A stretch of DNA of 42,618 nt, taken from the NCBI GenBank assembly GCA_035328465.1, contig DAOLIQ010000018.1:1-42618 (forward strand). Reading direction: 5' to 3'. Positions 41,701-42,618 of the stretch are shown one piece after another (the stretch's first letter is position 1; each line of letters starts with the position of its first letter). The notes under the pieces were generated by a model. It was not told the DNA's origin. It did not search any database and worked only from the letters and a program-made list of their open reading frames with translations. The translations under genes and the position numbers were made by a program. The stretch comes from JADJEI01 sp035328465 (GTDB lineage: Bacteria; Bacteroidota; Ignavibacteria; Ignavibacteriales; Ignavibacteriaceae).

Positions 41701-42285
41701 ATGAGAAAAATAATTTCATTTATGCACATTTCACTTGACGGGTTTGTGGCAGGACCGAATGGAGAAATGAATTGGATTAAAGTTGATGAAGAAATATTTG
41801 ATCATGTCGGGAAGCGTATAAGCAAAGGCGACACTGCATTATATGGACGTGTAACTTATCAGATGATGGAAAATTATTGGCCTACCGCTGCAAGCATGCC
41901 GACAGCCACCAGGCACGACATTGAACATTCTAAATGGTATAGCAAAGTTCACAAAGTTGTTTTATCAAAAACAATGAAGGGTATGGGAATAAATAATACA
42001 ACATTTATTTGCGACAACCTTTCAGACAGAATAAATGAAATAAAACAATCCCGCAATAGCGGAAGTAATGAAATCTTACTTTTTGGCAGCCCGACTGCAG
42101 CACATTCACTTATTCAACTCAACTTAATTGACGGCTACTGGCTATTTGTTAATCCAATTATTCTTGGACAAGGTGTTCCATTGTTTAAAGACATCAAGAA
42201 CAAAATAAAACTAAAACTCTTACCTACTACCCGACAATTTACTTGCGGGGTATTTGAACTGAATTACACAGTAGACACACAATGA
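41701..42285 (+). CDS. Dihydrofolate reductase-family (RibD C-terminal-like) reductase
   Basis: A 194-residue protein of the YyaP/DHFR-like group. It opens KIISFMHISLDGFVAGPNGEMNWIK, with ALYGRVTYQMMENYWP near 46 and EILLFGSPTAAHSLIQLNLIDGYWLFVNPIILGQGVPLF from about 124. The residues that define true folate-reducing DHFR are not clear, so it is probably an NADPH-dependent reductase of unknown substrate. It is a different gene from ribD at 20.4-21.5 kb but shares that domain fold. Stand-alone members are frequent in mobile arrays; that point is inference. It is 78 nt after the TMEM175 stop. Confidence 0.87.
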   Translation: MRKIISFMHISLDGFVAGPNGEMNWIKVDEEIFDHVGKRISKGDTALYGRVTYQMMENYWPTAASMPTATRHDIEHSKWYSKVHKVVLSKTMKGMGINNTTFICDNLSDRINEIKQSRNSGSNEILLFGSPTAAHSLIQLNLIDGYWLFVNPIILGQGVPLFKDIKNKIKLKLLPTTRQFTCGVFELNYTVDTQ

Positions 42286-42323
42286 CAATTTACCTTTGAC
42301 AGATGTGGTAACCATAATTATAT

Positions 42324-42618
42324 ATGAACATACAAGAACAAATAAATAAGTACATCGACAGCCAACCTGAACTAAAACGCAGCGATATGCAAGATTTGCA
42401 CCGCATCATTCTGAAAGTAATGCCAAAATGTAAATTATGGTTCTTAGATGGCAAAGACGAAAATGGCAAAATTGTTTCTAATCCTAATATTGGGTATGGC
42501 CTTCAAACTATAAAGTATGCTGACGGAAAATCCAAAGAGTTTTATCAAATTGGTATAAGTGCAAACACAACAGGAATTTCAGTTTATATTATGGGCATTG
42601 AAGACAAAAAGTATTTAC
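42324..42618 (+). CDS. DUF1801-family protein, cut by the window end
   Basis: An open reading frame from ATG 42324 runs off the right edge, giving at least 98 residues. It reads NIQEQINKYIDSQPELKRSDMQDLHRII...CKLWFLDGKDENGKIVSNP, then NIGYGLQTIKYADGKSKEFYQIGISANTTGISVYIMGIEDKKYL. This fits a DUF1801-type (YdhG-like) small soluble protein of unknown function. A full member would have roughly 130-150 residues. It follows the reductase gene by 38 nt, on the same strand, continuing the series of short single genes. Confidence 0.75.
   Translation, partial: MNIQEQINKYIDSQPELKRSDMQDLHRIILKVMPKCKLWFLDGKDENGKIVSNPNIGYGLQTIKYADGKSKEFYQIGISANTTGISVYIMGIEDKKYL

Noticed and set aside
32597..42618. CRISPR array in the accessory block
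   Set aside because: Repeats seen are pairs, inverted, or far apart; there is no set of evenly spaced identical repeats with unique spacers and no cas gene.
32597..42618. Classic insertion sequence or transposon
   Set aside because: No transposase, integrase or recombinase frame is visible in the window; only the flanking repeats suggest mobility.

Overview
The window looks like draft or metagenome-assembled sequence from a low-GC member of the Ignavibacteria / Bacteroidota-Chlorobiota side of the bacterial tree. The evidence is one protein with a type IX secretion C-terminal sorting domain (NYPNPFNP motif), Bacteroidota-style promoter candidates (TTG, 20 nt, TAnnTTT), DUF4837 and DUF2723 family proteins, and a separated nuoGHI trio. 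A 100-N run at 25788-25887 is a scaffold gap inside a gene. The phylum assignment is inference, because no rRNA or marker search could be run.

Region 1 (1-9.5 kb, minus strand). The tRNA-Tyr and tRNA-Gly genes sit at the left edge. The next minus-strand cluster reads, in transcription order, M16 zinc peptidase, nuoG, nuoH, nuoI, a type IX-secreted surface protein and a YifB/ComM-type AAA ATPase, preceded by a class I aminotransferase. Region 2 (9.7-24.1 kb) holds glnE and a DUF2723 membrane protein on the plus strand. Minus-strand housekeeping groups follow: tilS-hpt-ftsH-polyprenol kinase-DUF4837 lipoprotein, then greA-ribD, then tag-DinB-lipoprotein. Region 3 (24.2-32.6 kb) is more accessory. 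It has an SDR/DUF2867 gene coupled to a flavodoxin-fold oxidoreductase broken by the gap, a leftover fragment of a second SDR gene, a DUF347 membrane protein, a PepSY-like protein below a two-component system, yidB, and an operon of a small membrane protein, a DUF1003 protein and an RhlE-type helicase.

Region 4 (32.6-42.6 kb, all plus strand) looks acquired. A three-gene defence operon encodes a type I restriction subunit HsdR, a fused HsdM-HsdS protein with one target-recognition domain, and a large AAA_13 ATPase with a CxxC hook and a C-terminal R-x3-E...H pattern like the anticodon nucleases RloC/PrrC. The HsdMS and ATPase frames overlap by 4 bp (ATGA). Related inverted repeats lie in the spacers on both sides of the operon. 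The left spacer contains GTTATAGGC and the right contains its inverse complement GCCTATAAC at the start of a 133-bp imperfect palindrome, which is the layout expected of an integron-type gene cassette. After it come small, unrelated same-strand genes (two small membrane proteins, a TMEM175-like channel, a DHFR-family reductase, and a DUF1801 protein cut by the window end) separated by spacers that share sequence with each other.

How the parts relate: the left 25 kb is ordinary metabolism and information processing (complex I peripheral arm, glutamine synthetase control, tRNA modification, purine salvage, riboflavin, proteolysis). The right 10 kb is a likely horizontally gained island in which a restriction system may be backed up by a tRNA-cutting suicide nuclease. 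The most interesting material is this restriction/anticodon-nuclease module and its cassette-like boundaries. At least six left-hand genes (M16, glnE, DUF2723, tilS, ribD, rhlE) have TTG as the only sensible nearby start, whereas every gene in the right-hand island has an ATG start.
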